A stretch of 64,000 nucleotides of DNA from Planococcus citri (Eukaryota; Arthropoda; Insecta; Hemiptera; Pseudococcidae): contig NC_088677.1 in NCBI RefSeq assembly GCF_950023065.1, forward strand, positions 27,487,230-27,551,229, in the 5' to 3' direction. The notes under the pieces were generated by a model. The model was not told the origin of the DNA, did no database searches, and saw only the letters and a list, made by a program, of their open reading frames with translations. Below are positions 12,306 to 24,140 of this stretch, piece by piece. The position numbers and the translations under genes are program-made. The number at the start of each line of letters is the position of its first letter. The first letter of the stretch is position 1.

Positions 12306-15300
12306 TATGCTTCCTCCTTTCATGTAATTTTTTTTTCTAGAAGTAAATGATTGAATCTGATGAGGTCACTGGCCAGATCAGATTTGGTCATTGCTGTTCA
12401 GACTTATTAAGATCCAAATCGAATTCAAGCTTCAAAATTATGTTGAGAAATGTTGGCAAAAAAAACTGTGAGGAAATTTGGAAACTAATTTTAAAATTTT
12501 GATTTCCAATTTTTTTTTATTTTTTGAAATTTTGATATCGAAATTTCCATTTTTGCTCGTAATTATTGTCTTTAAAATGCAAATATCTCATCACCATATG
12601 GACCAAATTAATTACGCTGACTTTTGAACCTGCTTTTCATTATAAGCTCTACATACCTATTTTGACAATTTGAAGCAATTTAGTCCACACATCTTTGAGT
12701 TATCTCGTCGAAAAACCTTTTTCTGTACCTACTTCAGACCGAAACCAAGAGTGTGTAAAAGTATTATCTTAAACTGCTCCGTTATCACCGACAGGTGACT
12801 TTTTACTTTTAAGTACCTACCTATAAAGAAATCAAAAGTCAATACATATTTCGAGATACCCAGGTACCTATGATTTCTACAGTGAGTGGAAAATTCAATA
12901 AGTACCTACGCAATTACTCATCCATCAAGAGTAAGTATATCTTTAGATACTATTGTATTATGCGTCAGACAAAAAGCAAAAGCACCTAGTCGAGTACTCT
13001 GAGTGCTCAAGGATGCGCAAATAGATATTATCTGCGTGGAAAATGTAAATCGAAAAACCTTTATTGAAGATAATATGAATACGTTTGTACCTAGTACGTT
13101 GTGCGCCGTGCTGTGCAATTTCGATAATTTTCTACCCTCCTATATACTTTACTGGCTCGATTCGAACCACTTTGGCACTTCGGGTGGGTACAACGACGAG
13201 AATTCATCTTGGGTCACCTAACCCAACTCAAAACGTTAATTTCCTGCGAACGAACAGCCCACCTACCTACTTACTGACGTTGCGTAGGAGTAAACATCAT
13301 TCGTTTTTCGTGAAATAAATTTATTTTCCAGATATATGTACTATCGTGCGTCATGTAACAAAATTTATGACTTTTGGTCGTTGTATCGATCATGAGAACA
13401 TTGTTATTTGTTGTATTATGTAGCATTGATTGGATACTCCATGTATTGGCTATAATAGGACAACGATCTGTAACCTATTTCACATTTGGCACTTATGTAG
13501 GTAGGCTACTCTGGAAGTGCACATTTGCCATTTTCCTACCTACCTACTATAGAAATTTTCATAGGATTGTGCTGTTTTCATCAAATTAATCTGCGTAATA
13601 CTGAAATATAGTGTTATTTTATTGTTACTCGATTGAATCTTGTAGTATTATTAACTAAATTTATGACACTATTTTCTAAAAGCTCGGAACGAAGATGATA
13701 ATACCCTTGACACCATGAAATTGCATCGCTATCACTTATCAGAGAAGCTCACGACAATTATGATTAATAAAACAAATTAATAAATGTTTAACATTTTGAA
13801 AATCGTAATTCTACTTGCATCATTTGAATCAAAATTTCGTCATTTTCTTCACTTCAATAGCTACCTACTTACTCATTAATGGTACAACTGTTTCACATTT
13901 TAAAAAATTTTCTTTTAATTCATGAAAGCAATTGTTGATAATTAATTATAAATTCTTAGTAGGTATTTTATTAAGTGCCTATTATTGTTTATCTACGCAC
14001 AGAAAATTGAACAAATACCTACTTACTCGATCGTGCTGGATAATTCAATAAATTAATGTCTACCTAATTCTGCAAATGAAGTTAGTTGGTAATATTCAAT
14101 CGTCGTAATTGTTTTTAATCACAATTTTCAAAAGCATTGAGTCTTTAAATGAAAGTATGTATTTCCCATCATGACGCAAATTTGATTCATATTGTATACT
14201 CATTTTTAAAAAATGCGTGTATTTTTTTTTAATTTTTAAAAAATAAGTACCAAAACAAATAATGCACTAGTCTACCTTTGGATAACACTAACAGTGCTCA
14301 CAAAACACTAAAAAAAAAAATGTCTAATACTCATTTACATATTATTATCAATAAAAGTTTCAATTTCTTGCATCATGATTTTCGATCGAATTATTTATTT
14401 ATCTATTTTTAGCGAAATATTTTCGACGTAAATTTCTTTCTGACCTGTTTTTGAAATTTTTATAGTCGTTTTCAATTAACGATGAGTACTTTGATTACAC
14501 ATGGGTCGTCAGTAATTTTATAATTATACCGACTTTATGCTTTTAGGACTTCAAAGAGAAGGAAATGATAGACACGTAGAAAATTGTGGAACAATAAATT
14601 AAGTAGTTGACCTATTTAATTATGAAACCATTTCATTATCTACTACATTACAACTTATACCGGGATGGGAAAGGGAGGGAGCCAGAAGGCAGCGATAAAG
14701 AGCAAATTACATGCCATACCTACCTATATTTTGCGTGCTGGTACATACTTGTGTATCAATACACATATGGCATGTGACAAAATTGATGCGCGGCGGATTG
14801 ATTTTCAATTTTAGGGCACCTTTTGCATAATCCGATCAAAATTGTGTATTGTATTTCAAAAAAAAAAACTGCTTTTAAAGATACAATCACAAATTCAGTT
14901 TGTAAAATAAATATTGAATAATATACATATTTTTATGCGGTAAAAAAGTAGTTATATGCGCAATAAATATGCGCTAAAACATCGAAATTTATGCTGAAAT
15001 ATGCGCTACATAAAATCATGTCTTCATGGGTATTAAAATGCGAGGTTTTTGAAGACTCTAATGAAAAAAAAAAGTTTTTTGACACGTTTTAAATTAAGCT
15101 GAAAAACACATCACAAGGAATGAAAAAAATTATCAAAATGTCATTTTTTTCTAACTAAGAAGCTTGCAAAAATTTATTTATATATATGTACTTATTTTAT
15201 AAAAAAAAAAAAAAAAAAAAAAAACGTTAATTTTGAATCTTTTTTTTTGAGAATTTTTTGTTAAATATGCGCTAAACATCTGAAATACATATGCAGTAAA

Positions 15301-15589
15301 TATGCGAAATGAAACCATTTTTTGAAGAAAATTTTTCAACATTTTTTCGCGCATTTTTAGCTAAATTTACTTACCCAATGTTTCATTAATTTTGGATGAT
15401 TTTCTGTGTTTTTACATCACTTTTTTTTACACGTTTTTAATCTTTCGGGATTTTAACGCTTTTTTTGAGGGTTTTTACGTCATTTTACCAGCTCTCAACA
15501 CCTTTTTAGTTTTTATGCATTTTCAGCAAATTTCAGCAAAATAAAATTTCACTACTTCTTGGTAAATTTCAGTACTTTTATTGCTTTCG
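12306..15589. other. Intergenic DNA, no gene seen
   Basis: AT-rich with only short frames. A slightly GC-richer patch at about 13080-13270 contains two overlapping 66-77 codon frames, but no start context, splice pattern or family similarity supports a gene. A 24-base poly-A tract is at 15201-15224. Confidence 0.45.
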
Positions 15590-16404
15590 GGATATTTTTT
15601 AAAAAACAGCGTAAGCTCAAAAAGAAATTGTTATACACGTAATATGGTTTTGAATAGTTTTTGAGAAACAACGCTAGCTAGGCGGAATATCATCACTCAT
15701 AGAGTGGTTTTTCAAACATGCGTGTTTATTTACAAAGGCTATAGATGGATAAGAATGGTGAATTTGCATCCGAGAACTTCAGGGTGGATATTTGCATGGA
15801 AGGTGGGTACCCTTGAGCACCTTCCGTCAGGAAAGTTTCAGATCCCCCCCCCCGGTTTTTGAGAAACCTTCCTTTTTCTGAAATTACAATAAAAACAATT
15901 TTCTCAACCCGATGTGAACCGATTTTTTAAATTTTTTAGCATGTTGTAAACATCTATAGGAGGTATCCCCACAAAATTTTCACCCCCTCCCCCATATTTT
16001 CCCCTCAAAATGGAGTTTTTTTAGCTTTGTTTACCCGTTTTAGCGATGACCATGATTCGGCACAAAAATAATAGCATTTTAAAGTGTTTTTTTGACCCCT
16101 AAAAAACACATATTTTTTTCAAAAAAAAATTTGTGGTGGGCCGTGGTCAGAAGTTGAAAAAACTTACAGAGGGGGGGGGGAAATGGATTCTGGTGTAAAT
16201 TATTGTTTTTGGTAAACGAGGTGTCATTTTCATATGACTCGAACATCCCGAACACAAATATGAAGTCCAATTTTATGGTACCTTCATCCACACCCCTATA
16301 GTGTCTCTGCCCCTAACACAATTTTCACTATATTAAATGTTCAGATATTTTCATGATGTTGGTGTCGTTTCCATATGAATTGAACACCCCGAATACAAAT
16401 GAAG

Positions 16405-16720
16405 AGTGATATTCCAAAACTAGCTTTGTCCATTTTTATCAAAGTTGGGTTTTCAGTGGTACCGGGTAGATGAAGTATTAACTCACATTCCTACATCATC
16501 AACCTACCAAAACGAGGTGTTAAACTCACCTAAATAGCCAATTCACTAAAAATTAAAAAAAAAATAATGTTCCAAAACGCGCTTTGTCCATTTTTATTGA
16601 AATTTTTTTCAGCAGTATTTAGTGGATGAAATGTATACCTACACTCCTACATCATAAATCCACCCAAATAAAGTGTTAAATTCGCCTAAAAAGCCAATTT
16701 ACCCGTTTAAAGGGAAACTG
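16405..16720 (+). repeat. ~157-bp tandem duplication inside the foldback element
   Basis: TTCCAAAAC(T/G)(A/C)GCTTTGTCC starts two diverged copies at about 16413 and 16570, each followed by matching text through a GCCAATT(C/T)AC end. A short inverted piece of the same unit (GGACAAAGCGAGTTTTGGAA) occurs at about 16752-16771, giving the centre its own smaller palindrome. Confidence 0.7.
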
Positions 16721-17099
16721 TTTTTCCTCTCTCCTGAAAAGTTGTGAAAATGGACAAAGCGAGTTTTGGAATATCACTCTTCAAATACATATAAAGTCCA
16801 ATTTAGCTCTACTCTCATCCATTCCCTTCCAGGCTACAGCCAGCTCGTTAATTTTTATTATTTAAAATGCGTAAACCTATTTTCATAATGTTGACCGGTG
16901 TTATTTTGGCACGAATATGAAACCTCGAAACTTGAATGTTGAAGTTTGAACCTTGCGATGGTCATTTTTTTTACTCATTTTTAGCAGTTTTTGTATGTCG
17001 TTGAGTTTTCAACCTTCGCGAAACATACTTTTAAAAGTAATAACAACCCCCAAGTAATTATTGGTAGGTAGAAGATTGATCAGAGTTGGTAAAAACATT

Positions 17100-17600
17100 T
17101 ATGGTTTAGATGGGCCGGAGACACTGTATGGGTGTTCGAGTCATATGAAAATGACACCAACATTATGAAAATAGCTCAGCTTTCAATATAGTGAAAATTG
17201 AGTTGGGGCAGAGGCACTGGAGGGGTGTGGATGAGAATAGCATAAAATTGTACCTACTTCATATTCGTGTCCGGGGTGTTCGAGTCATATGAAAATGACA
17301 CTAACGTTATGAAAATATCTGAAGTCTGAACTCTCAATATATGTAGTGAAAATTGAGTTGGGGGCAGAGGCACTTGAGAGGTGTGGATGAAGGTAACATC
17401 AAATTGGACTTCATACTCGCGTTCGGGGTGTTCGAGTCATATATGGAAACGACACCAACATCATGAAAATATCTGAACTTTCAATATAGTAAAAATTGAT
17501 GTTGGGGGGGGGGGGGCAGAGTCACTTGAAGGGTGTGGATGAGAGTAATATTAAATTGGACGTCATATTCGTGTTCAGGGGGTTCGATTCATATGGAAAC
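17100..17600 (+). repeat. ~135-bp minisatellite inside the right arm
   Basis: Four diverged copies of a unit containing GGTGTTCGAGTCATATGAAA, then CATTATGAAAATAT, GTTGGGGGCAGAGGCAC and GGTGTGGATGA. A partial inverted set occurs at 16200-16400 in the left arm, so expansion happened mainly on one side. Confidence 0.75.
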
Positions 17601-18840
17601 GACACCTCGTTTACCAAAAACAATAATTTACACCAGAATCCATTTTCCCCCCTCTGTAAGTTTTTTCAATTTTTGACCACGGCCCACCTCATTTTTTTTT
17701 TGAAAAAAATACAAATTTTTTAGGGGTCAAAAACACACTTAAAAATGCTATTCCCATCTTTGTGCCGAATTATGGTCATCACTAAAACGGGTAAACAAAG
17801 CTAAAAAACTCCATTTTGAGGGGGAAATATGGGGGGAGGGGGTGAAAATTTTTGTGGGGATACCTCCTATAGATGTTTACAACATACTAAAAAATTTAAA
17901 AAATCGGTTCTCATGGGGCTGAGAAATTTTTTTTTATTGTAATTTCAGTGAAAGGGGGGGGGGGGTTCTCAAAAATGGTGGGGTCTGGGGGTCTGAAACT
18001 TTCGTGACGGAAGGTGCTCAAGGGTATCCACCTTCCATGCAAATATCAACCCTGAAGCTCTCGGGGGCAAATTCACCATACTAGCCTTTTTCTTAGAAAA
18101 ACAACGTTAGCTAGTGAAGGATCATTACTCGTAACGTCGTTTTTTGAAAATTCTGTGTTGATTTGGATATTATTTAAGAACAATGTTAGCCAGATGAGGA
18201 ATATTACCGTAATTCATACTACCTATATTAGAGCGGATTTTAAAGGTAAAAACATGTTCATTCGGGATATTTTTCAAAAACAACCTTAGCTAGATGAAGA
18301 TTCATGACCTATAAAGTGGGTTTTCCAGTGAACATGTTTATGGCATTTTCATATTTTGAAAAAGAGCTTTAGCCAGATGGAAAGGTCGTTACTCGTGAGA
18401 TGGTTTTTCAGATTCATAAGTTCATATGGATAGTTTTTGAAAAACAACTCTATCTACAGCTAGGTGAAGATTCCGATTTGGTTCATCATAACCCATAAAA
18501 GTGGGTTTTAAAATGTACTAATTACCTACATGTTCGTTCGGGGTACTTTTTGAAAAACAACATTGGTAGGTAACTAAATGTAGAATCATCGCCGATAAGG
18601 TAGTTTCTTCAAAATTTTGGTTTATTTGGAAAGGTTTTAAAAATCCATGTTACAAGATAATAACTTTTGTGGTGGTTTTTTAAATGTACAAAAGTAAGGT
18701 TACATATACGTTATACGTATGTTCAGTTGGGGTATTTTTGGGAACACTAGAATCATAATTAATTCATGCAACTTATAAGGTGGTTTTATTATTTTTTGCT
18801 CGAGTTATTGGGTATTTTATCATATTTCAAGCGTTTTTAA

Positions 18841-21840
18841 TTGTCTCCGTGACATTTTCATAGATTTTAAGAAAGTTTTTTCTTCATCAATTTTTGTTAA
18901 ATTTTGATCAAAAAAAAATTGACCAATTTTTTGGTGGTAATGTTCACTTTTCAGTGATTTTTTACGACTATTTCATTCGTTTTTATTGCATTTTCTGAAA
19001 AATTATCAATTCAACTCAAAATTATTACAGATGACTTGAAAATTATATACCTAAAATATTGTACAAGTAACGCAAATTACTGTGAAAATCTTTCAAATTA
19101 TCATCAGAATTATTTAAATTGCGAAATAGATTTTTCAAATCGCCGATATAATCAACAAACTACAGTGAAAAGTTGATGAGTGGGTAGTGTGGGCACCACC
19201 ACATTCACAATTGCGCAATCTAGAGGTATATTTATTTTATCGATGTAGGTATGGTATCTCCTTTCCAAAAAACAAATTCACCATTGATTCTTCCGAATAA
19301 AGTAGATTAGCATTTTAGATGGTAAACTGTTTCACGATGAGTAGGTGTGCATTTTTCCATTAAGATGTCTTTCTCTATTATGTTTTCCAAACGCAAAATG
19401 AAAAAAAAAAAAATCCGAAGGCGAAGTAATTTAAGAACTAACTGATTGTCATCAATTCACTCTGAAGTCGGGGTAAAAGTGTAACACAATGGGGTGTAAA
19501 TTCTTTGCTTATGGCAAGCTTACAACCCCTTTTGGTTTCTTGGTTGATGCTTTTAGGTTCTGTATGTGATTACTTATCTACGTGCCACATATTCTTTTGT
19601 AAAATTCCAAGACCTTACTTTTTTTTTTACGAGCTACAGTTTAATTTACTCTCGAATTTAAGAGCAGCTACTTACGAACTAATTTATCAAGAAATCAGAC
19701 ACAATACACTTACTTACAGTTATCTCAATGTTCAAGTTTTCATTTTTTTTTTCATTTTTGTAATTAGACGTACCTATCTACCTAACAAGTGATCGATCGG
19801 TATTTATTATTTTCAACAATCTAGCGTAAAATGAAACTTTTGAAAAAAAAATTTCAGTGCCTTTGGATGTAGGTAGTTATTTTGCTGCATATTGATCGAA
19901 TGTAAAACTTTTTTCTCTTTTCTAATGACTTAACCACCAACAAAGCACATATTTATGCATATAATTTGTTTCAACTTTCAAGAAGTCCTCCAAGTCTTGA
20001 ATTTTTCATTTCAACTTGTAATTTCGACTTTCGAGACATCGCCTGCTCAATCGACGATGAATTTTTTCTACTTTGTTGCCATGCCCATCAACATTTGGTA
20101 GATAGGCAGAGGTACACGGGTATATACTTAATGGGTATTGTATATCTGCTGTCAATCGTCTGCTACAGCACAAGTAACGCGCAAAACATTTTGTTTATAC
20201 AGCCGCCTACGTGAAAAATGTTGAAGCGTGAGATGATCGTAAACAACTGAAACTTAGATTTTACTCTTTACCGAACCGATAAATCAATTGCCTGTTTTTG
20301 TTGGAGCTAAAGTTGAGTTACACATGCATATCACACTTGTTTAAATTTTCTCCCATCGATATACGCGATGCGATAGAAAGACGTGGAAATCAAATCCCAA
20401 ATCCCATATATGTACCTACTTGGTGGTAGTTGGTACTCGTAAAATTGTATTAAATTTCCAATAGATAGGTATAGTACACGTATACCTATTCAATATGCGA
20501 TTCCCAGCCAAAGTAGGCACACTATAGATAGGCATTAGGGCAGATAAAAGAGCCCATGTGCATTTCAATAATCTAAACGAAGCTTATACGCGAACGACGA
20601 ACGAAAGCCCCGTTATAATTTTCCGACTTGTTAGGGTGAATATTAATGTTTCCTGTTCTGGTATACCGTGCAAAGGCGTTTTTACAGGCAGATTAATTGT
20701 AGCCATACGTTAAATAAAACCGAGAATTAAAAAAAAAATCAATCCTGACAAATGGTTTAGATAATTAAAATTTCAGGTCAAGGACTAATAATGATTAATA
20801 CAAGCCTGATAAGTTCTATATCGCTGATTCAGAAGGACGAATGCGATGCACACTGACACAGCACATGTGATTTTCATCGTTATATTATACTTATCAGTTC
20901 TATTCGCTTGTCTCTCGACTGTTGTCATGGTCGTACAGAACTCGAAAAATTTAATTTTACAACCAAATTGTTGCCTCATTTTTCGCGATAATCTTCGAAA
21001 AAAATATGGCGCAATTGAAATTCGACAGATTAAATAACGCGACTACGTTTTACAGGTTGAAGTATAACCTGATTTATTCGTCGCATACCTACCTGTATGT
21101 ACTCGCAATTTTTTTCGCCATGAATTCCATTCCGCAAATTTTCGATTTAAAATCCGCGAGTACTTGATGAAATACAAGGTTATATCGCGTTTGTTTGTTT
21201 GCGATAGATAGATAGGTACCTATTTCAACGGGTTATGCAGGATTATAGGTGTAGTATAGGTAGGCCTACGAATAATTTTCTTTCATGCAGAAGTTACCTC
21301 TGAACATAATAATATTGAACTGTTGGTAATGGGTTCGTATTTCCTTCTTATCGATGGGGTCGCTGCGAATATAATCATGTCTGAATATTTCAATGCACAA
21401 TTATTGAATAATGAATGCACTCTGACGAAATAGAGTTCATAAAGTATGATGAACGCGCGTGGGTTTGTGCTTGTGGGTCCGGTGTGAGAATATTTACACG
21501 TGTTCCTGTGCAGGTGGAGTTTGTCAAGTACAGTTTACCTACGTGAATAGTCAGCTCTTTTTAGAAAAATAATGAATAAGAGTAAGACTCATTTTTTATC
21601 TTTCAAGTTCGAGTTTGGCGTGTGACTGAAATTTGGATTTTGAAATTTATCGTTTGACAAATTCCTTTCGTTTTTCGAGAAATAGATCAGGTATGACCTC
21701 AAAAAAAAAAAAAATCCGTTGGGTACTGAAATTGAAAAATTTGTCCTAGGAGGAAAGGAAAGTTTACAGAAGATGGATTTGTGATTGGCTTAAATAAAAT
21801 GAAATATTTATTGTTAACGAAAATTTGTCTCCTTGAAAAA
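18841..21840. other. Intergenic DNA, no gene seen
   Basis: Frames at 19505-19792, 19966-20214 and 20785-21037 are 60-95 codons long, hydrophobic or low in complexity, and none resembles a protein family I know. No splice-linked exon series was found. Confidence 0.45.
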
Positions 21841-22140
21841 TTTTTTCACAAAGAAATTATCCAAGCTGGAAGACAAATTTCGAGTGTAAAAGTACTTCAA
21901 TAAATCTAGAGATCAAAAGAGTAGGTAAGTTTGTTAAAATTTCAACTTTCAAAAGTTTTCTGGAGTTCTGGAGCCTCCAGAATTGCTCAAAACGGTTTGA
22001 AACTGTTTCCAAGTGATTCGGTGTACAAAAAATAGGGCACCAGAATATCAAATTTCAGCTTTTTGGGCCGTTTGTTGAAATTTTCAATTTTTTGCCATTT
22101 TTGAACCAAATTTGATTTTTAGAAGTTGGCCAGGAATCGT
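21840..22140 (+). mobile_element. Diverged fragment of the 49.7-kb palindromic element family
   Basis: GAGCCTCCAGAATTGCTCAAAACGG, then GAAACTGTTTCCAA, an ATAGGGCACC-like word and AAATTTCAGCTTT, occur in the order seen in the arms of the element at 49695-51405, where GGAGCCTCCAG, AACCGTTTTGAG, GGAAACTGTTTC, ATAGGGT and GAAATTTGGG are present. It is a partial, old copy: only about 300 bp can be matched. Confidence 0.65.
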
Positions 22141-22164
22141 TTCATAATGCGCAGTCTTACCTTC

Positions 22165-22575
22165 GGAGATCCGAGCTGGCCTCTTAAGGTTATCGAACCG
22201 TCTGCCTGGGCAGCCTGGAGTCTCAAGGTCACTGAAAGCTTCCCAAGGTGGTCTGTTTCCTGTATGGTCTCTCAAGGCCCCTGTTTAGCCTTTCATAGTC
22301 GTCTGTCTGTCTATCCGTCCAAGGTCGTCTGTTTACATGTCTGGCCTCTTAAGGTCATTGACCCGTTTTTCTGGCTTCCCAAGGCCGTTTGTATGTCTGT
22401 CTGTCCGTCTGGTCTCTTAAGGTCGTATGTCTTGACTCCCAAGGTCACTGACCGGCTCATCTAGCTTTCCAAGGTTGTCTATCAGTCTGTCCGTCCAGCC
22501 TTTTAAGGTCATTGACCCGTTGTTATGGCTTCTTAAGGTTGTCTAACCAGTTTTGTATAGGGGTTTCGCAAGGTT
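22165..22575 (+). repeat. ~31-bp minisatellite (TTAAGGTC / GTCTGTCTG type)
   Basis: About 13 units spaced about 31 bp, each with TC(T/C)(T/C)AAGGT followed by GACC or GTCTGTC and a CTGGC(T/C) spacer. Alternate units resemble each other more closely, suggesting a ~62-bp higher-order unit. The 112-aa frame at 22126-22464 is a product of this repetition (WPLKVI recurs) and is not a gene. Confidence 0.85.
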
Positions 22576-22749
22576 TCAATCATTCAAAATTATTGACGAC
22601 TTCCCTCAGCTTCCCTCTCCCTACTTGATTCTCACATCTAAGTATGTCACTTTGAACAGTCTAGAGCCCATACATTTTTAGTTTTCACTTCCTATACATT
22701 TTTTTTGGAGTGATGATGAATGATAATTTGTTTTCTTGATCTTCTATAG

Positions 22750-24140
22750 CTGCCAAAAATTCAACTGTAGTTAGTCCTCGAGTAGACGAACAAAAAACGT
22801 TATTATGACTGGTTGCCTATCTTGTGAATTGAAGGAGCCATGTGCTACGCAAAAATCAAAATTTACTATAACTTCGAAAAAATCATCAAAAATAAGGAAA
22901 CGTTTGAATCATTCAAATGATGCCCATAACCCATAGTGCTCGAGTAGAAGAACAAAAAATATTATTATGACAGATTGCCCATCTTCAAAATTGAAGGGGC
23001 AACATTGATTCAAAATTTCTAAATTTGGGATGCTTCAAATTCAATTTGAAGATAGGCAATTTGTTATAATAACATTTTTTGTTCGTCCATTTGAGCACTA
23101 CAGATTACTGAAGTCATTTCAATGAAGCAAGCATTTTCTTACTATCTGTAAATTGAAGAAGTTGCATAATTTTTTGCCAAAAATGTATCTACCAATTTTG
23201 AAAAATTCCCCAAAAAATGAGGAAATGTTTATTTGAGTAGACAAACAAAAAAAGTTATTATGAGAAATTGCCTATCTTCAAAATTGAAGGGACCAACATA
23301 ATTTGAAAATTTGAAATTTTCAGTAAGTTTCTTCTTATTTTTGTTTTCTCGAGAAATTGTTTTTTTTTGCTTCAATGGGTTTCTAGCCCAAGGAAGTATA
23401 GCTTGATGGGGTGTTGCCCTCTGCGTTGTCAAGCCGACTTTCCCAAAGTTCGGTTTTAGCGCCGAATTCTCGCTTTGGTACAGGATTTGTGCCTAGCAGT
23501 AGCATCATTTATGACTCTTGAGTCTTGAGTATGGTATTGGGGTTTGCAAGCTTCGCTGGTTGCTGCTCTTCCTATTGCTGCTTCAGGGATATTTTCTCCC
23601 CTACTTCCTGAGACGGCTTGATGTTGTAGTCCATTCAGGCATTCAGGTTGCAGCTTTAACACTGGGCACACGCCAAAGTGTTAGGTTTGGTCTTAGCCTC
23701 ATCCTCAGCTTCCAGCCTGCCAAAGATGAGTTACTGGCCTCTGCGACGTGGACGCTCCAAACCTCTCTTAAGGTTTGTCTTCTCTACTCCTGGGACTGGC
23801 AGTTGTAGGGTAGATTGTAGTTGTACTTACCTCAAGTTGGCCCAAAAATCTAGGGCACTATACAAACTTGGAAATTTTGAATCAAGTTTGCCCCTTCAAT
23901 TTTGAAGATAGGCAATCAGACATAATAATATTTTTTGTTTGTCTACTTGAGTACTATAGGTTATGGGTATCATTTGAATGATTCAAACATTTCCTTATTT
24001 TTGATGATTTTTTCGAAAATTAGTAAATTTCGATTTTTGCGAAGCACGTGGCTCCTTCAATTCACAAGATAGGCAACCAGTCATATAGCAACGTTTTTTG
24101 TTCGTCTCCTCGAGAATGATCTACAGTTGAATTTTGGCAG
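22750..24140. mobile_element. ~1.4-kb foldback element with ~275-bp inverted arms
   Basis: Left arm 22750-23025 begins CTGCCAAAAATTCAACTGTAG; the right arm 23865-24140 ends in its near-exact reverse complement. Shared internal words are AAAAAACGTTATTATGACTG, TTGCCTATCTTGTGAATTGA and ATTGAAGGGGCAA. Between them, 23030-23330 repeats the inner module twice more in degraded form. The centre (about 23340-23840) is unrelated, GC-richer DNA. A related element lies at 63514-64000. No transposase frame is visible. Confidence 0.82.
23340..23840. other. GC-richer core of the 22.7-kb foldback element
   Basis: About 500 bp clearly higher in G+C than its surroundings, with overlapping frames on both strands (plus 23518-23808, 96 aa; minus 23456-23671, 71 aa). 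No domain recognised. It may be captured host or retroelement sequence carried as cargo, or a nested insertion. Direction and function are unknown. Confidence 0.4.

Larger units (their letters stand above)
15738..18088. mobile_element. ~2.35-kb foldback element with ~650-bp inverted arms
   Basis: The left arm (about 15738-16400) and right arm (about 17425-18088) are inverted copies. For example ATGGTGAATTTGC near the left end returns as GCAAATTCACCAT near the right, and the segment on GAAAGTTTCAGA / TCTGAAACTTTC matches too. Both arms carry the same runs of C or G and give mirror-image short frames (minus 16079-16291, plus 17496-17723). A 12-base indel lies close to the left terminus. I see no target duplication and no transposase. 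The centre holds internal repeats listed separately. Confidence 0.8.
15590..18840 (+). repeat. Degenerate ~85-110 bp tandem array, interrupted by a foldback element
   Basis: The word TTTTTGAAAAACAAC followed by a GTTAGCTAGATGAAG-like word and GTGGTTTTT recurs at about 15600, 15655, 18085, 18175, 18270, 18350, 18435, 18545 and 18630, all in the same orientation, at spacings of roughly 80-110 bp. Two units lie left of the palindromic element and at least seven to its right, so the element appears to have inserted into an existing array. Confidence 0.7.

Noticed and set aside
13003..13318. Two overlapping 72-77-codon frames in a GC-richer patch
   Set aside because: Frames conflict, no domain or splice partner; could be a non-coding exon or promoter, but nothing supports a call.
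22126..22464. 112-aa plus-strand frame
   Set aside because: It is translated minisatellite: WPLKV-like words recur every ~10 residues in step with the 31-bp unit; no start context or domain.
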